The notes under the pieces are model-generated. The model saw only the letters and a list, made by a program, of their open reading frames with translations, was not told where the DNA came from and ran no database searches. From the NCBI GenBank assembly GCA_016859345.1, contig CM029122.1, forward strand, positions 24,250,575 to 24,314,574: a DNA stretch of 64,000 nt, written 5' to 3'. Both the position numbers and the translations under genes were made by a program. Positions 27,319-42,300 of this stretch are shown here, piece after piece; position 1 is the first letter of the stretch, and each line of letters opens with the position of its first letter. Origin of the DNA: Istiophorus platypterus. Lineage: Eukaryota; Chordata; Actinopteri; Istiophoriformes; Istiophoridae.

Positions 27319-30300
27319 GTGAATACACAGCTTTGCAAAGAGCTTAACATGTTTTCAATGCATGTATAGATTGTGTGAGGGTATGTGCATGTGCCTGCAT
27401 CTGCTGGCATTGGCTGCTCTCTAATGTGGAGGAGGTTCTGGCTTAAAACACTATATGGTGATTTGTTTTTTTGTCATTGTTTGTGATGCATTCAGTTTTT
27501 CCTTTCAAGAGTCAATATTTTGCAAATAGGCACAAATAGAAATTTTGCACTGTTCCCTCATTACTCAATATTTAGTGCGGCATTGCATCCTGATGTGTGT
27601 TTTTTTAAAACGTTTTAAATGTTTTTAAAATTGCTTATAAACATTATTTTTGTATCAAATAAAAATTTGAAAAAAATTACAAGACAGTTGGAAAGGAATC
27701 ACTTGTAGTGATGAACCTCCTCTACAGAGCTTTCTAGTGAGTTTCAGCTCATTGTTTAGCCGTTCGGCCTGCACCTTTACTATCACTTCACTCTCTCCAC
27801 TCCCATAACGCCCTCTTTAGTCCTCTGTACCCTACCTGTTCAGCACTAAATAGCAGACAGTTAAAGTTAAAGGCAGGTAAAGACACAGGCAAGCTGCTGA
27901 ACATAGTAAAACATTCGGACGCTAAAGACATTTAGCCAGATATTTTCTTCAGGAGTTGGTAGAGACCAAAAATAGAGCTAAAAGATAGGGAATACTGGAC
28001 TTACATTCCAGTCTCTAAATTAAATCTAATGTTGCTCTGCAACTGCTAGATGTGTAAAGAAGCAGCTGTTTGCCATATAAGTTTAAAAAGTGATATGTCA
28101 GTGTTGTGTTCACACCTTGTTTCTGCTGTCCCAAGGTGGCTAAAAATCAGTTATTATGGGTTTAATAATGAAACTAACTTCTGTATAAAACACACACCCA
28201 AAGAATACCACTAAAGGATGGGTAATCTGATTACATTTTTTATTGACATACTGCTCAGCGTTTCATACTAATGATAGAAAGTGGTGTACATACTTCAAGA
28301 TTAATTGATGCAAAGGATAAGGGATGAGGCTTGTGTCATTCTATATCTTTCTTATTGTCAACGGATTTCATGAAAAGAAAAAAACAAACTGTGTTTAATC
28401 GATCTCTCAATACTTTCTGACCTTTCTGCCCCATGCCAATCATTTCCTGCTGAAGACATAAACCATTTTGAATCACAATTATATAGTTTAATTAAGAAAA
28501 AGGCTTCGTACTTTGCCTAAACAGCTGGATACTGTAGTTGGCTTGGGTCTTTTCATGGGATCTGGTAACAAATAACAAAAGTGTAGACTTTATGTGATCT
28601 TTTAACACCATCAGAGTGTTAGGTGAAGACAAGCCAACAGAGAAAGATGTGTATTCATTCAAACCACCTCATTGGCTTAACTTGTTAAATATACTGAATC
28701 ACTGAAATCCTTTTCGAGATCAGGAAATGCAGTTATCTATTTATGTGGGGGGAATGGGGGTGGCAGTGAAATGCAGCAAAGATAGGGAGATTGACAGAGA
28801 CAAGATGAGAGTACAAACTGTGGGCAGCCCTCGGAATAATATGATTGTCTTCTTTAAGTGCTTTGCCAAGTGAAATGGGCAACAAGCCCTCTGTCCAAGT
28901 GACTCTGTGGCTTAAAGGAATTTTTTGATGGGCATAATGAGACCACCATAGCAGTGGCCCCTCTGCCAGGACACAAGCTGAGGTTATCTATGCCAACTAC
29001 GCTGAGTATCTGTACGAAGTAGTTCGAAAACCAGCCTCAGTGTTTTTCCCTTTCTCATGAGCTTGGTGACTATTTAATGTTTCCACATCCATCAAAAATC
29101 AGTGAAGCCCAATGGGACTACATAAAGAGGATGTTAGTAAGCACCATCTGACTCACAGTACCCCTCACAGGAGGATCACAGACTTAATGGAATAGAAATG
29201 ACAAATGTTACATACAGATGACTCCATTGCCACAAATTCAGGCTTTTTAGACTAATCAGAAAACCTCATAATACTGCTTCCAGGCAATCTCGATTGACAG
29301 GAGGTGTCTGTGATAAAATGACAGCTTTTCATTAAATGGCTCTGACAAAATGAGAGCTGTTTGACAACAATGCTGCATTGTTTTTTAGTGAACATACTTC
29401 ATTTTACTGAGGGAGATGAATCTGTTTTTTAATCATCTGTTTCTCCATCCACATGTTATCTGCTGTTAAGACAAAATGTTGCATGATTTTATAAAGCTGA
29501 TCTTTAAAACTTAAATATTTAATTTGTTTAAGAATTCATTAACTCTCAATAGCTGACATTGTTTTTTTGTTTTTTCCAGATGATATTTCTGATTCATACA
29601 ACATAATACCAACATACTACAAAATACAGAACAGCAGACTCAGTAATAATCCCAAGCATAGCAGTGACAGCTCATGAAGAAGGCTGGCTCAAGACTGAGT
29701 ACACCTAGATTTTCTGGCACTGTACCAAAAATCACATCTTTGACCGAGTAATGAATATGCCCAGATCCAACTGATAAATAGCAGTAGCACAGATCCAGCC
29801 TGGTTTCATTCATGTAAATTCACAAGTGGTATAGGAATCAGCGATTAGCCTAGTAGCCTCATGGGGCCACTGTGAAATCAACAAGTGTCTCCTCTGTATC
29901 TGCTCCATATTCCTTCAGTTGATGATAAAGTCTGGGTGGCACAACCAGCTCATTGTCCTCAGAGCAGCCAGGCTACAATAATTTGTTCCCACTCTGTCTT
30001 TGTGCTGGGAAAACATTACTCCCACACTGAAAGTTTTTTTTTTTGTTTGTTTGCTTTTTATTTTTATGTTTGAGGCACTTAGGAGAAAGTTCTTCATTCA
30101 CATTTTTTCACATGCAGTCTGGCTGTATATCATAAGACTGTTGGTGGAAAGCATTTCATAGTTCCCTCTGTTGCTTAAACAACTAAATGCTTGAGGTTTT
30201 CTATGTAGCACTTAAACATTTAATTGACTGACCAGTTTTGATAACCTGATAACCTTTTGTCTTTGTTCCTTTTCACAAATTGTTTTGGGTTCAGGACTAC

Positions 30301-33300
30301 AAGTTATAGAGTAACATAGGACTGTTAAGGCAGTTAAAATTCACCCTGGCGCCATGACTTTCCTGTGGAATGAGAGCAAGCAATAAGATATTGTTCCAGG
30401 GTCCTGACTGAGATCAGAAAAGTGTCTCTATCAAAATATTACCTCTTTGATGAAGCCAAAGTCTCAAGAATGGTTTTATAAGTTAACTGGTCATCAATCT
30501 GACCGATGTCTGTAAAATGTTCTTTATTCTTCATCTAGGTGAAGTGAAAATAACACACTATGCACAAAAAATAAAAACATCATAAGCAGCCACTACAATA
30601 TTACAGAACTCCTTTTGGCAGCAGAGCTAGACATCTGACAGATGGAGACAAGATTTGTCAGGGAGCAAAACTTACATTGTTTATTTGTTGTGTAAAGACA
30701 AATGAAAGACAACACAATTGAAATTGTTAAATATTTGATTTTATTTAGCCCTAACTTGAAGCCTGAAGGTTAATTTTCTGCACTTCCAGCAGTCTCTCTG
30801 GTGCAAATCGAGGCATCTCTGTTATGACATAACACTGATCACCAGTCATCTCTCAGTCTCTTATATAACACCACAGGGTGCTGACTAAACCACCAGTGGA
30901 AACCCATTAGTTTCCCCTTAGCTCCACGTAGAACCAGAAAGGGGCAGATGATATGGACTGAGTGACTGAGAGAGTGACAGAAAAAGAAAATGGGGGAGAG
31001 AATAATGAGACCTGAGAGGGAGAGAGAGATTGGGAGATAGTGAGAGGGAAAGAAAAGCTAAAGGGAGGGAAGAGGTTAAAAGGAGAAGGAAGTAAAAGGG
31101 AAACTGTATGAGAGAGACCTCAGTGTCACCCTCTCCTGTCAGGCAATACAGAAAATTATTAGTTGACTCCCTCATTCTAAGAACTTAACTTTCCAGAACT
31201 TTCTCTTAATCCCTCCTGCCTCTAGGCTTTTATTCTTTTTCTAAAGAGTACAGTGAGGGAGAGAAAATCCCCTCTGTTATATAAATCTGTGGTTCAGAGA
31301 CAGATTACTGGTGACTCTGCTAATGTCAATGCAGCTTCAGCAACTTTGAGTACTTCAGTGTGTTATAGTGTGTTTCACTTCAAAGTGTGTCCTGACACCT
31401 AGTGGATACAAAAGGTAGCGCAACCTTGATTCCTGAATCAGACCTGAATATAAACTTCCATGGGTTTTTTTTTTGGTTGTTTTTTTTAATGGTTAAGTAA
31501 CACGTATATGTTTGTGCTCTGGATGGGAACTTTTCCCAGATTCCCGAAATAATGACTCAGTATTTTAGATTATGTTTCCATTAGAATGATCATCCCACAA
31601 TTCTTGATTAATGTCATGTAACTGATTTTATTATCATTAATAGTCCTCATCCCTTACAGACACATGGTTTCATATAGTAAGGAATAATCCATTTTTATCC
31701 ATTTCACACAGTTCTACAGTATGTCACAAGTTTGCAAACTACAATGCATTCCAGGCATTGTCTCTCTGGTCTGCCTGCTTTCTGTCAACCTACCCCCTTT
31801 GCACCTTTCAAATGTACCTGCATTTCATCATAGTCTATAAAGGCCATTGTATGTGGTAAAGAAGTTATCACTTGCAAGTCTAGAAGCCCAAGGTTTCTAC
31901 TCAACATGGTGGAGGCAAAGCACTGTGATAGCAGTGCGGACTGTAAGACTCAACGTATTAATATTGTTTAGCCAGCACATCACTATATTTTTATTTACAT
32001 TTATTTTTTTACACAGAATTTGTTTAAACTTTATTGATTGATAACCCTAACCGAAATATGTAAGGCTGGGTACTGAACAAAATGTGTCCATAGCACTAAA
32101 ACAACTGTTATATACATAAAGTAGGTATCAAATGTCTGGTCTGATCAGATGGTTCCTGAATTTTAGATTGTAGTGTATTGTCATACAGCTTCTTGTATAA
32201 ATATCATTTAGGATTTTAATAACTTTGGCTCCTCTTAATAAATGGACAAATGGGCTTTGTTTTATATCCCCCAGATTTTACTTTAATATGACAGGTATTT
32301 AGTTTGGCAGTTTAGTCAAAAATCCCATGTGAATATGTGTCCATTAATAATTTCTAATGGTGATTTATTGAAAACTTGTTATATTATGATAAATATCAAT
32401 AAAGCTTTACAAGGTTAAATATGCAGTTTTAGAGGATTTTATTATATTGCCCTATCAATACAATCATTGGAGTGAGAAAATCAAATGAAAATCAAATGAC
32501 AAAAATAGCACAAGAAATCATCCAAATCTCAAATTTCTGTTTTTCAGTGTCTGTGTCTTGGATATAAACATTTTGGCCAATTCTCACTTCAAAATGGATG
32601 ATGTATGTCAAGAGACCACCTGGTTTAAATAAGTTTAAATAAGTACACAGAATAACCCCAAACACTAACAGCAGACTTTGCCTGTTCTGTATTTCTATCA
32701 AGTGAGTAACTAAATGTAGCTTTGCTAAAAAAAAATTTATCAACTTTCAAAGGGTCCTGTTCCCCCTCAGAGGATGTTGGCAACTGGAATATTCTGTTTA
32801 TTCTTTGCCATTCTGGTCTTTTAATGCCCCTCAGCTGTTTAGTACTTCCTGTGTGTCTGATTGAATCAGACACCCGTATTTGGAAATAAGTGTGGTCGAT
32901 ACAGGAGACTATTACAGACTATAACAAGTCATGGCCTCCATACGCTGTTATATTTTCATAAAAAACTTGCCAAGAATGCATCTAATATAAGCTATAGACT
33001 AGACACAGTAAACTGCTAAATTCACCCATACTCTGTTTGTAGACCAGTAATCAGTGATCAAACCCTTTCAGAGAAGCAGTGATGATGTCAGGAGGCCTGT
33101 CGGATCACAGCTACTGTCACCTCTCGCTGTACCGTCAGAGAATGACCTGCCTCAGGCTGCAGCCAAAGGTCCTGCTTAAATGTGTGCTGATGGTTTTCTG
33201 TGTGTTTGTGTTTCTGTGTTTGAGTTGTTTATTGTAGTTACATGCAGCCTTTATTGCTCTAATGAGTCATAGATAAATCCCCCTCTGCGATTGTGTCAGC

Positions 33301-36300
33301 ATTGGCAGGAACAGTCACACTGACAACTTTGATCAATGCTTCATGAAGCACGGCAAGATACTGCTATTTCTCTTAAGGTGCTCAAGCTATTACCTTCTGT
33401 GTAGAGGTGGAGATCAGGCAGGGTGAGCTCATTTACGTTTTTGAGTTTTTAGGTGTGAATCCCTTCGGCTTTATATAGTCTCGTTGAAGTCTATTCCAAT
33501 AGAGCTACAATGGGACTGTGAGTTAAACAACTGTCCCTTATACTATACTGTTTCAATGAGAACAAAAATCATGCTGGTCTCGTCATCAGGTCATTGACAA
33601 GAGTTTATAGGCTTGTAAAGCCAGTTGGCTTTTGCATTAACTTGTGAGTTGTAACTCAGACATTTTGACGTGTCAGAGTAGAAAAAGCATAGGTTTAAAG
33701 AATGAACTTAGCTTCAGTTTTAATGGTTGGGTAACTGCCATACTTGAATCGATCAAAGCCATCATTGTTAGTAACATGTTTTCCAGGTGACATTCAAAAT
33801 ATCTGCTGTGAAAAAGCCTATTATGACCATGATATGTACTGAGTGGTATTCTCTACAGTTGACAAATAAACTTATCAGTGTTCTCTGTTTTGAAAAAACT
33901 GCTATGGCACTGTTTCTAAGGCTGTCACAAGTTCTTTTTACTAATATACCCACAATAAGTTAATAAACTGATGTCCTAAAAATGTGTGATTTAAGGGTAG
34001 GACAATTTACAGAGTTAACAATGGTTGCACTCCAGGACTTCCTACTTGTTTGCTGTTTGTTATTAAGCAGCATGGCAGGGGAAACTGATAAAATGGAGTG
34101 CAGTTTATATGAGCTGGCAGGTGTAATGTTCATTTTCTATCAGCTGATAATCAAACAGAAGTAGGAGGTGGAGATGGTAAACTTTAATTAATGTACTGCA
34201 CAGAGACTTTGATTGAAGTCAGCATGAGCCATTTTTGTGTACCAATTGAAATAAAGCATAAACCACACCCAAACTGGCTCTACCCAGCTCTGTGTCTACT
34301 GGGTATTCGAGAGCCATCCACCATTTTTAGTGCATAGAGTTTGGTAGCATCATTTTATTCCGAGCATAGTTCCACCTAACTTCAACCTGACTACATGTCC
34401 GGTCACCCTGAAGGATTGAGAACAGTTGTGAGAATGTGAAGGGGATTGAAAATTCATGCAGTAATACGGTTTTCCTGTTTTTCTGAGCTTTTAGCCTTAC
34501 CAGCACAAGTGCATGACTGTAAAAATTGAAGTGTCACTTATTCTGTCAAATAGTCATCTGACTGTATTATAAGAACATACATCTATGGGTTGGTACTTTG
34601 GCTGTGGACCTAGAAAACAAGACTAGATTTCCACCTTTGGATTAAAAACCACAAAGTATTTTTGCACTTCTTTGGCAGAACCACACAAAATATTGACCTG
34701 TGTACATGGCACTAGTTAAATACTATATATTACTAAAGCCTGTTTTTTGTGCAAAATAAACAGTGATAATGTTCTCATGTTGTTGCTACTGCTGCTGTCG
34801 TTTGTGTTTTAAGAGGGCGTGTATTTGGTAAAAAAAAAAAAAAAGAAAGAAAGAAAGAAAAAAGCTTATCTCAAAACAATAGACCGCTCCCTCTTTTTAC
34901 CACAAGTGTCTCTACACTAACAGCGTCATGATGGTGCTATGACACACGCACGCTCGAACATGACAAACACAGACTGATAGCTCAGAGAGGAAGGTTCAAG
35001 GGGTGGTTAGTCTGGCACTTTGTCAGAGCCCAGCATGCAACAGAGGCAGATGCGGAGCAACGCACACACACATACTGAAACACACGCACCCTGTGGACAG
35101 AGATGCCTGGTGAAAAACAGAGCATGTTACAGGGTGCACAAGAGATATGCTGAGGAAGCTGGTGTGCAAGAAATTCTGCGCTCGTAAGATTGATGCCTTT
35201 TATGTCTCCTATTTTTCTTCTCCATTCTCTCACTCGGTGTTGCTCTATGTCTTTCTTGGTATTTTGTCCTTCTCATCTTTCTCAGCCTTTGCATCTGTAT
35301 CTTTCAACTCTCCACCTTATTCTCTCTCTCAACCTGTCCCTTTTCTCCCTGTCTTTCACATTTTTTGCATTTTTATGTCTGCCTGTCTCAGATACAGTGT
35401 CATGGTAATAATCTTGGTAGCATAGACATTTAGGGATCTCTTTTTTGCCTGTGAGCCTCATCATTGTTCAAATTTTTTTCTATTTACCTCAGATAATGTG
35501 ATCTCAATCCACTGATGAAAACACAGTTTATGTTCAGCTGAAAGGGGTAGGCTTATTTCATGAACAACAGGTATTGTAAGCCTGTCTATAAAAACTTATT
35601 CTTTCTAATAAATTGATTGATAAATTCTTTTTATAATCAATACTATTAAAGGACTAAATGTTCTTAGAAATGGACATTGGTTTAACCTCAAACATTCCCC
35701 TTGTCGTCGTGCCTCAGCTGGCAGCAACCACCCAGCACCATCACATCAGCCCCAGGCTAATCCCTCATGTGAATAGTCACGTTGGGCAGGTGACAGGGGG
35801 CCATGTATCCATGCATGGCTGTCAAACCAGATTAAAGTCAAATGGGCGGATAGATAAAGGTTGAATGGATACAAACACACAACCTGTCAGGTTGTGTGTA
35901 TGTATCCATTCAACTGCATTGCAATCTCCCCTGAGGTGGCAAGGGGTCATCTAATGCAGGGATGACTCAGGTCATAATGTAGGTAGACTAATGAAAGGAT
36001 AATGATAATGCATTTCACTATGGGACCTAATACTAACCATGAAGAACACTGTGTAAAAACACAGACCTTAGAGGAAAGCCCTGTGTCCCTGAATGATGAG
36101 TGAATAAGGATTTATTGATCCTTATGAGAAATATCTCAGAGTCATTGAGCTGTCATGTGAATACTATTTATATTTAAAATTATTCTGAGGAACATTTTTC
36201 ATGGTTTAAATCAACTATTACCTTATAAATTTCCTTATTTCTTTCTCTCTTGTTGTAGATAAGAACTTTGAGGATGAGGACTCCATGGATGGAGGCCGGT

Positions 36301-39300
36301 CCTCCTCATCATCATCCTCAAAAGCACCCCCCAGTGGCAGGAGGACTGTAATGAGCTCTGTCAGGAGACCCAGCTCAGCCACCACAGCTAAGGCCGCAGG
36401 TGAGGAATGGTTATGGTTTTCTAAGAAACACCCAGTTGTAATATAGCATCATCGCCACCTTTTTTTTTTTTTTTTTTTTCATTTTCCACACCATTCTGAG
36501 TGAACTCTAGTGACCGTTGTGTGTGACAATCCCAGGATATCAGTATTTTCACAAATACTCAAACCAGCCCATCTGGCACCAACAATCATGCCATAGTCAA
36601 AGTCACTGAGATCAAATTTTTCTGATACTGGACGTGAACATTAAATGAAGCTCATGACCTTCATCTACATTGTTTATAGATTGCACTGCTGCCACATGAT
36701 TGGCTATTCGGATAATTGCATTAATTTGCAGGTGTGCAAGTGTTGCCGGTAAAGTGCTCCATCAGTGTAACTGTACTTCACTGCTTAAGACATTTGTTAT
36801 AGTGCATTTGTCAATATTACAAATATTACTTTCACTGCAGATAAACAGCTATATCTTCCATGCTGCTAATATAATTCTATAAAATTGTTAAATCTCTTTC
36901 ACATTTTTTTAAAGGTAAAGAAGCAGGAGCTGGTGCTGTTGATGAAGAGGATTTCATCAAAGCCTTTGAGGATGTGCCCTCAGTCCAGGTATATTAGGTC
37001 CAGAGTTGTCAACATCAAAAGCATTGTTCAAAAATCTCTTTTTGTTGAATGTATATTGTATGTCTCTCAGCTATGTGTTATGGTGGTTAGGGGCTTAGCC
37101 ATGCTAAGTGCATGGCTCAATGTATGGCAATATCTGTCGGTTGGTTGGTCAGCTCTTTGGTCAAGACTGAAGTCTTTCAACATCTCTAAGATGGATGGTA
37201 TACCATCAAATTTTCATCAGGCACTTATGGTCCCAACAGGATAATGCCAACTGATTTATGTGATCCCCAATTTATCATTTAGTGTCACCATGAGGTCAAC
37301 ATTTTTGTTTTTTATGGAAATATCTCAATAGCTATTCAATATATTGCCAAGATGATGAATCTAAAGGATTTTTGGTGACCCCCTGACTTTTTAATTGAGC
37401 ACAACCACTAGGTAGAATTTTTCACTTATAAAATGACTCATCAGTACATCCACTTTATGCACTGGCATAAAAATTTTGTACAAAGCGCTGCTATACCTAT
37501 ATACAGCTTCATAAAGCCACGGGCACGGATGTAGACATTTAGTCCTTTATTATGATGACAGTCAAGATAACTGACAGACAGGGTTGATGGTAGCCTGAGA
37601 GATGCCCAAGTAGAGGGAATTTCAGTAGTCCATCCTGATGATGACCCTCTCTAGGTCAGAGTGTGATAAGAAATGCCTGATTTTGGAGAAGAAGTTGGAC
37701 CTGCTACTGGCATTTTCCTGCCTGTTGAAACTTAAATCACTACGAATATGACACCCAGGTTCATTGCATGTGGTGTGATATATGTGGAAAAATGATTGGG
37801 GTTCTGGGCAGTAGCATTAGTATATTTTTTGGTCCAACAAGTAGGATTTCTGAAATGCCGACCCAGCCTTTCAGGCAATCCAGGAAAATTGTGGGATCAA
37901 CAGTTTCAAAAGCTGCATTGAGATCTACAAGAATTAGGAAGAGAATTTACCAGTATCCGCAGCACAGAGAAGCTAATTTTTTCATTTTAGGATTGTTGTC
38001 TCTTTGCGCTTGTGGTCACAAAACCCTGACTAGAATTTCTAAGAAATATTGATTTGGTTTAAAAAGGACAGAATCTGATTTAAGAACTGCCTTTTCTAAA
38101 ATCTTAGAAAAGACAGAACACTTAGGAATTGGCCTAACAGAGAGCGTGACAGTAAGTCACCTTTTTAAACATCACAGACTGATTACTGATTCTAATGATA
38201 ATGATACATAATGTTAATGTCTTTCTGTGTCTAGATCTACTCTAACAGAGAGCTAGAGGACCAGCTGACCAAGATCAGAGAAGTGTTGTCTGATGACAAA
38301 CATGACTGGGAGCATCGAGTGGTAGCGGTATGATTCTGAGACCTAATATATACTTTCACACAACAACATAAGGTACAAGTGCAGAAACTTAGTGATAATA
38401 CATCAAAATATACCTATGACTTATCCTTCCCTTCTTTTTCCTCTCCAGCTGAAGAAAGTCCGTTCACTCATTTTGGCCGGGGCCGCTGAGTATGAGGGTT
38501 TCCCTCAGCAGCTGCGTCTCCTGGAGGCTCCCTTCAAATTGTCAGCTAAAGACCTGCGCTCCCAGGTGGTCCGTGAGGCCTGCATCACACTGGGGTAAGA
38601 TCACAACTCAGATGGATATACTCTTTCCCAGATCTCTAAATGTTTTTTGGGACACAATAGTTAGGTACCATTTTACAGTAGCTTAAATCTGTTTCTCTGT
38701 GTTAGAACTAACCAATTAATTCCCCTTCTCTAACAAATATTAATAATATAATTAGTTGCTAGACAATACATATTTGCACCATTTGCACACAGTTTCAGAT
38801 ATTAGCCTTAATCATAAGTGGGGATGTACTAGAGATGGCTTCTTGTTACCACTGACTCAGCATTTTCCAACATTAACTTCTGGCATTGTCATTTTAAATT
38901 ATGGTACAGATAGTATTGAATGAGGTAAATCAAAATTTGGAACCAAAATAAATTGTCTTTTACTTAGCAGTATAAGATTGCTGCCCTTTAATTTTTTGGT
39001 GTCTCCAATATTACATAGTTACTGTGTCTGCTCTTTATCTAATTTAATTTATTTTATTTTTTTCAATTTCTAAATATCAATATTGGAATCTTATTTTATA
39101 ACATGCACTTGAGATTTAAGTGTTGATATGATACATTGGGGTTTTAAACCAATTTAAAAACATTCCACATAGTATCATTTGATACTAAAAATACAATTTC
39201 ATAGTAAAGTACATAGTTTGTTGACAATAGTTCAGGGATTTCTTTTGGTGATTGTGTTAGGTCACTGAAAATGTGAGAAACATGATGTGTAAGCTATCAG

Positions 39301-42300
39301 TATACATTTGAGGTTTGGGTAGGCCTGGTCCCAAACACTTCAGCCTTAGTTTATCTACATGAAATATTTAATATTTTACTATCAGAATTTGAGTTTATCA
39401 ATACTGATAACTTCCAAGTGAATGAACAGAGCAAAGAGAGGATATTGTTTATCACATGTGAAGATTAATTGATTTTTTAAAAATGGCAAAACCCTAATAC
39501 ACAGAGTAATGCTATGAAAAACTAATATAGTGGTAATCATCAGTATTGGTTGCCCGGCCAAGAGAGCCATAATGGCTTTGATTGGCAGCAGTGATATTAA
39601 TTGGAATCTGTTGCATGCTTAAGTATTTTCTTTCCACATACTTAAGCTGATGAAAATGAGACCTGCTTGAATATGAAACGAGCAGTTTGCTCTAAACCCA
39701 AAAACATCAGTCATCCAAATTCTGATACAACCCTAATGAGCTGGAACAGAGCAGAGATGCACTGAAAGAGTAGTAAGTTGAGGAACGGATGGGAGCTATG
39801 TGGATCCTGTCATCCCTTTTAATGTCACCATTGCAGCTTGCCGTTAGAAGCGAAAAGTATTTCCTTTTTTTTTTTTTTTTTTAGAGTGAAGTATCTTCTC
39901 TTTTTTAGTTTCCTTCCTGTCTTTTTTTTCAACTGTCTCTCAGTTGCACTCTTTTGATGGGTTCTTTCCAAAAAGGCACAGCAACCCAACTGCTATCTTA
40001 ATAATCTGAAAGCTGCTTTTTAGCTATCTAGGAATCTTACACCTCAGTTAAAAAGCAAAAAGTGAAATAAACTTTAATACGTTATAGCATAGGAGCAGTA
40101 AAATTTAAAGACTTAGTACAGTCATCTCTGTATTATCAAAAAGAAGAGTAACAAATCACCATGAAACCCCATCATCTGATGGGGTTTACATTTGTTCTTT
40201 AACACCATGTTCTACCCCCTTTCCCCCTCTTACAGACATTTGTCATCAATTCTGGGCAACAAGTTTGACCATGGAGCAGAGAGTGTCATGCCCATACTGC
40301 TGAACCTTGTGCCCAACAGTGCAAAAGTCATGGCCACATCAGGGGTGGCTGCCATCCGCCTCATCCTCAGGGTAAGACATCTAGAGAGTAAGGGGATTTT
40401 GTTGCTCAGGTCATCTGTAAACATTTTTATTCAGCACTCAGTCTGAATTTAAATTTTAAACATCTCTCACAACCACCACCACCTCAAATTTTAACTTAAT
40501 TTTCTTAAAGGACAGTTCATTTACAATTCATATCAGCTAAACCAACAAACTACATCATGTATCATTTAACATAATTGAAATATTTGTTACAAGAAATGAT
40601 AAAATCTTTCTTTTGGATTTAAGGAAAGCACTCTGTATTTTTTCTCGTCTCCAGCACACACACTACGCACGTCTTATCCCCATCATAACCAGTAACTGCA
40701 CTTCCAAATCAGTAGCTGTAAGACGGTAAGAAGACCCTATAACTGGTACTAAATGAAAATAGGTAATCTGTTAATACAGTTACTGCAGGTTAGTCTGTAA
40801 TTATTTTCAAAAAGTAATTCTGTCTTGTAAATTCTACCTTTAAATCACACACAGATTATGGTTTTATGTATATTGCTTTTGTTGTATTTGTTTTAATTGA
40901 CATGAAGTCATATTTTGTATATATGCGTGTTTTTCCAGTAGCGCTTTTGGTTTTACAGCTCCTAATATGTACTTAGGGATATAGTTTTTGTTCATATGTT
41001 AAGCATCCTATGTCATGGTATTGCAAACTTGGGAGATATTTAACTTTTTCCCCTTTTCAGGCGCTGTTATGAGTTCCTAGACCTCATGTTACAGGAGTGG
41101 CACACTAATACACTGGAGAGGTGAGCTGAATCTCTTGGGTAGAAAAGTATCTGCTGTTTCCTCTGTAACTACCAAAGCACTTGGCACAGGTCTGTGGTTT
41201 AAGGTGGTAGAGTGTGTGTGTGTGTGTTTGAGCAGAACATTCTTGTTGTGTGTGGGTCTTCTGTGTAGTGGAGGTGAAACAAAGATGCTGCTTCTTCTCC
41301 TCCCTCCTCTCACATGTTGGCATTTGAGTTTGCTAACATTTAAGTTAGCTAAGCTTTGGCTGGATGCACCACTGATGAGGCCTGTTAAATTGATGAGTCC
41401 TGAGAGAGCCGTCCTTATCAAGGCATTGAGCAGTACGGCAGCTGTATCCATGACAACTGCAGCAGAGACTTTAAAAAGCTTGGAAAAATCCTGTGGGTGG
41501 CCACATTTTTCTGTGGACCACCAGAGGAATAAAACCGAAAAGAGGAGTTTTTTTGTCTAGCATTTTGAGTTTTAAGCTTACAGAAGTCTACTGTCCGTAC
41601 TTTTCGGTTTTATTTTTGCGTGGGCTTAATTGTGTCCTCCTAACCATGTTCCCTTACTATCCCAGACATGTGGCTGTTCTAACTGAGACCATCAAGAAAG
41701 GAATACATGATGCTGACTCTGAGGCCAGATCCATTGCTAGAAAGTAAGAATTGTTTGAGGGTTTTCCCCTGAATTTTTTTTTGGCTTTGTTTTACGAGAA
41801 AGCCATGTATTCACCGATTTTTTTTTTTTTCCCCCCTGGCTAAACTTGCAATCTAATTTCATCTCATTTTCTGCCTTTTTCTTGTCATCAACTATAGATG
41901 CTATTGGGGTTTCCATGGTCACTATAGCCGGGAGGCAGAGCATCTATTCCAGGCACTAGAGTCCACCTATCAAAAGGCCCTCCAGTCTCACCTGAAGAGC
42001 TCTGACAGCATTGTGTCTCTACCCCAGTCTGACCGTTCCTCGTCGTCCTCACAGGAGAGTCTCAAGTAAGAACTATGATATCCTTCTCATGTTTCCTAAT
42101 TTACTCTCATCTGTCCTTACTCTTTTTTTCAGATTCTCATCCCTGTTCCCTTTGTTCTATCTTTACTCTCCTATTTTACTTGGCCCTTAGATTCAACCTC
42201 CTTCTATCCCATTCTCTGTTATATTCTTCTTTCCTGTTCTATCTCCTGCCTTTTTTATCTTCACAAAGCTTTTTGTTTATCTGTTTGCCTCAATTAACTG

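Larger units (their letters stand above)
25459..34800 (+). other. clasp1: central part of the large clasp1 intron
   Basis: No exon or recognisable transposon. Simple repeats only: (AT)n at 26170-26213 and (CT)n(CA)n at 27174-27316. The segment 28-34 kb is notably free of recognisable repeats, which would suit conserved regulatory DNA, but I cannot show conservation from one sequence. Confidence 0.45.

Noticed and set aside
35874..35900. Short perfect-looking inverted repeat (acaacctgtcaggttgt)
   Set aside because: Too short and isolated to be a transposon end or structured RNA gene; may be chance.
41089..41560. Open frames of 120-141 codons around exon W13
   Set aside because: They read through intron sequence, one on the wrong strand; only 41061-41120 is coding, in the clasp1 frame.
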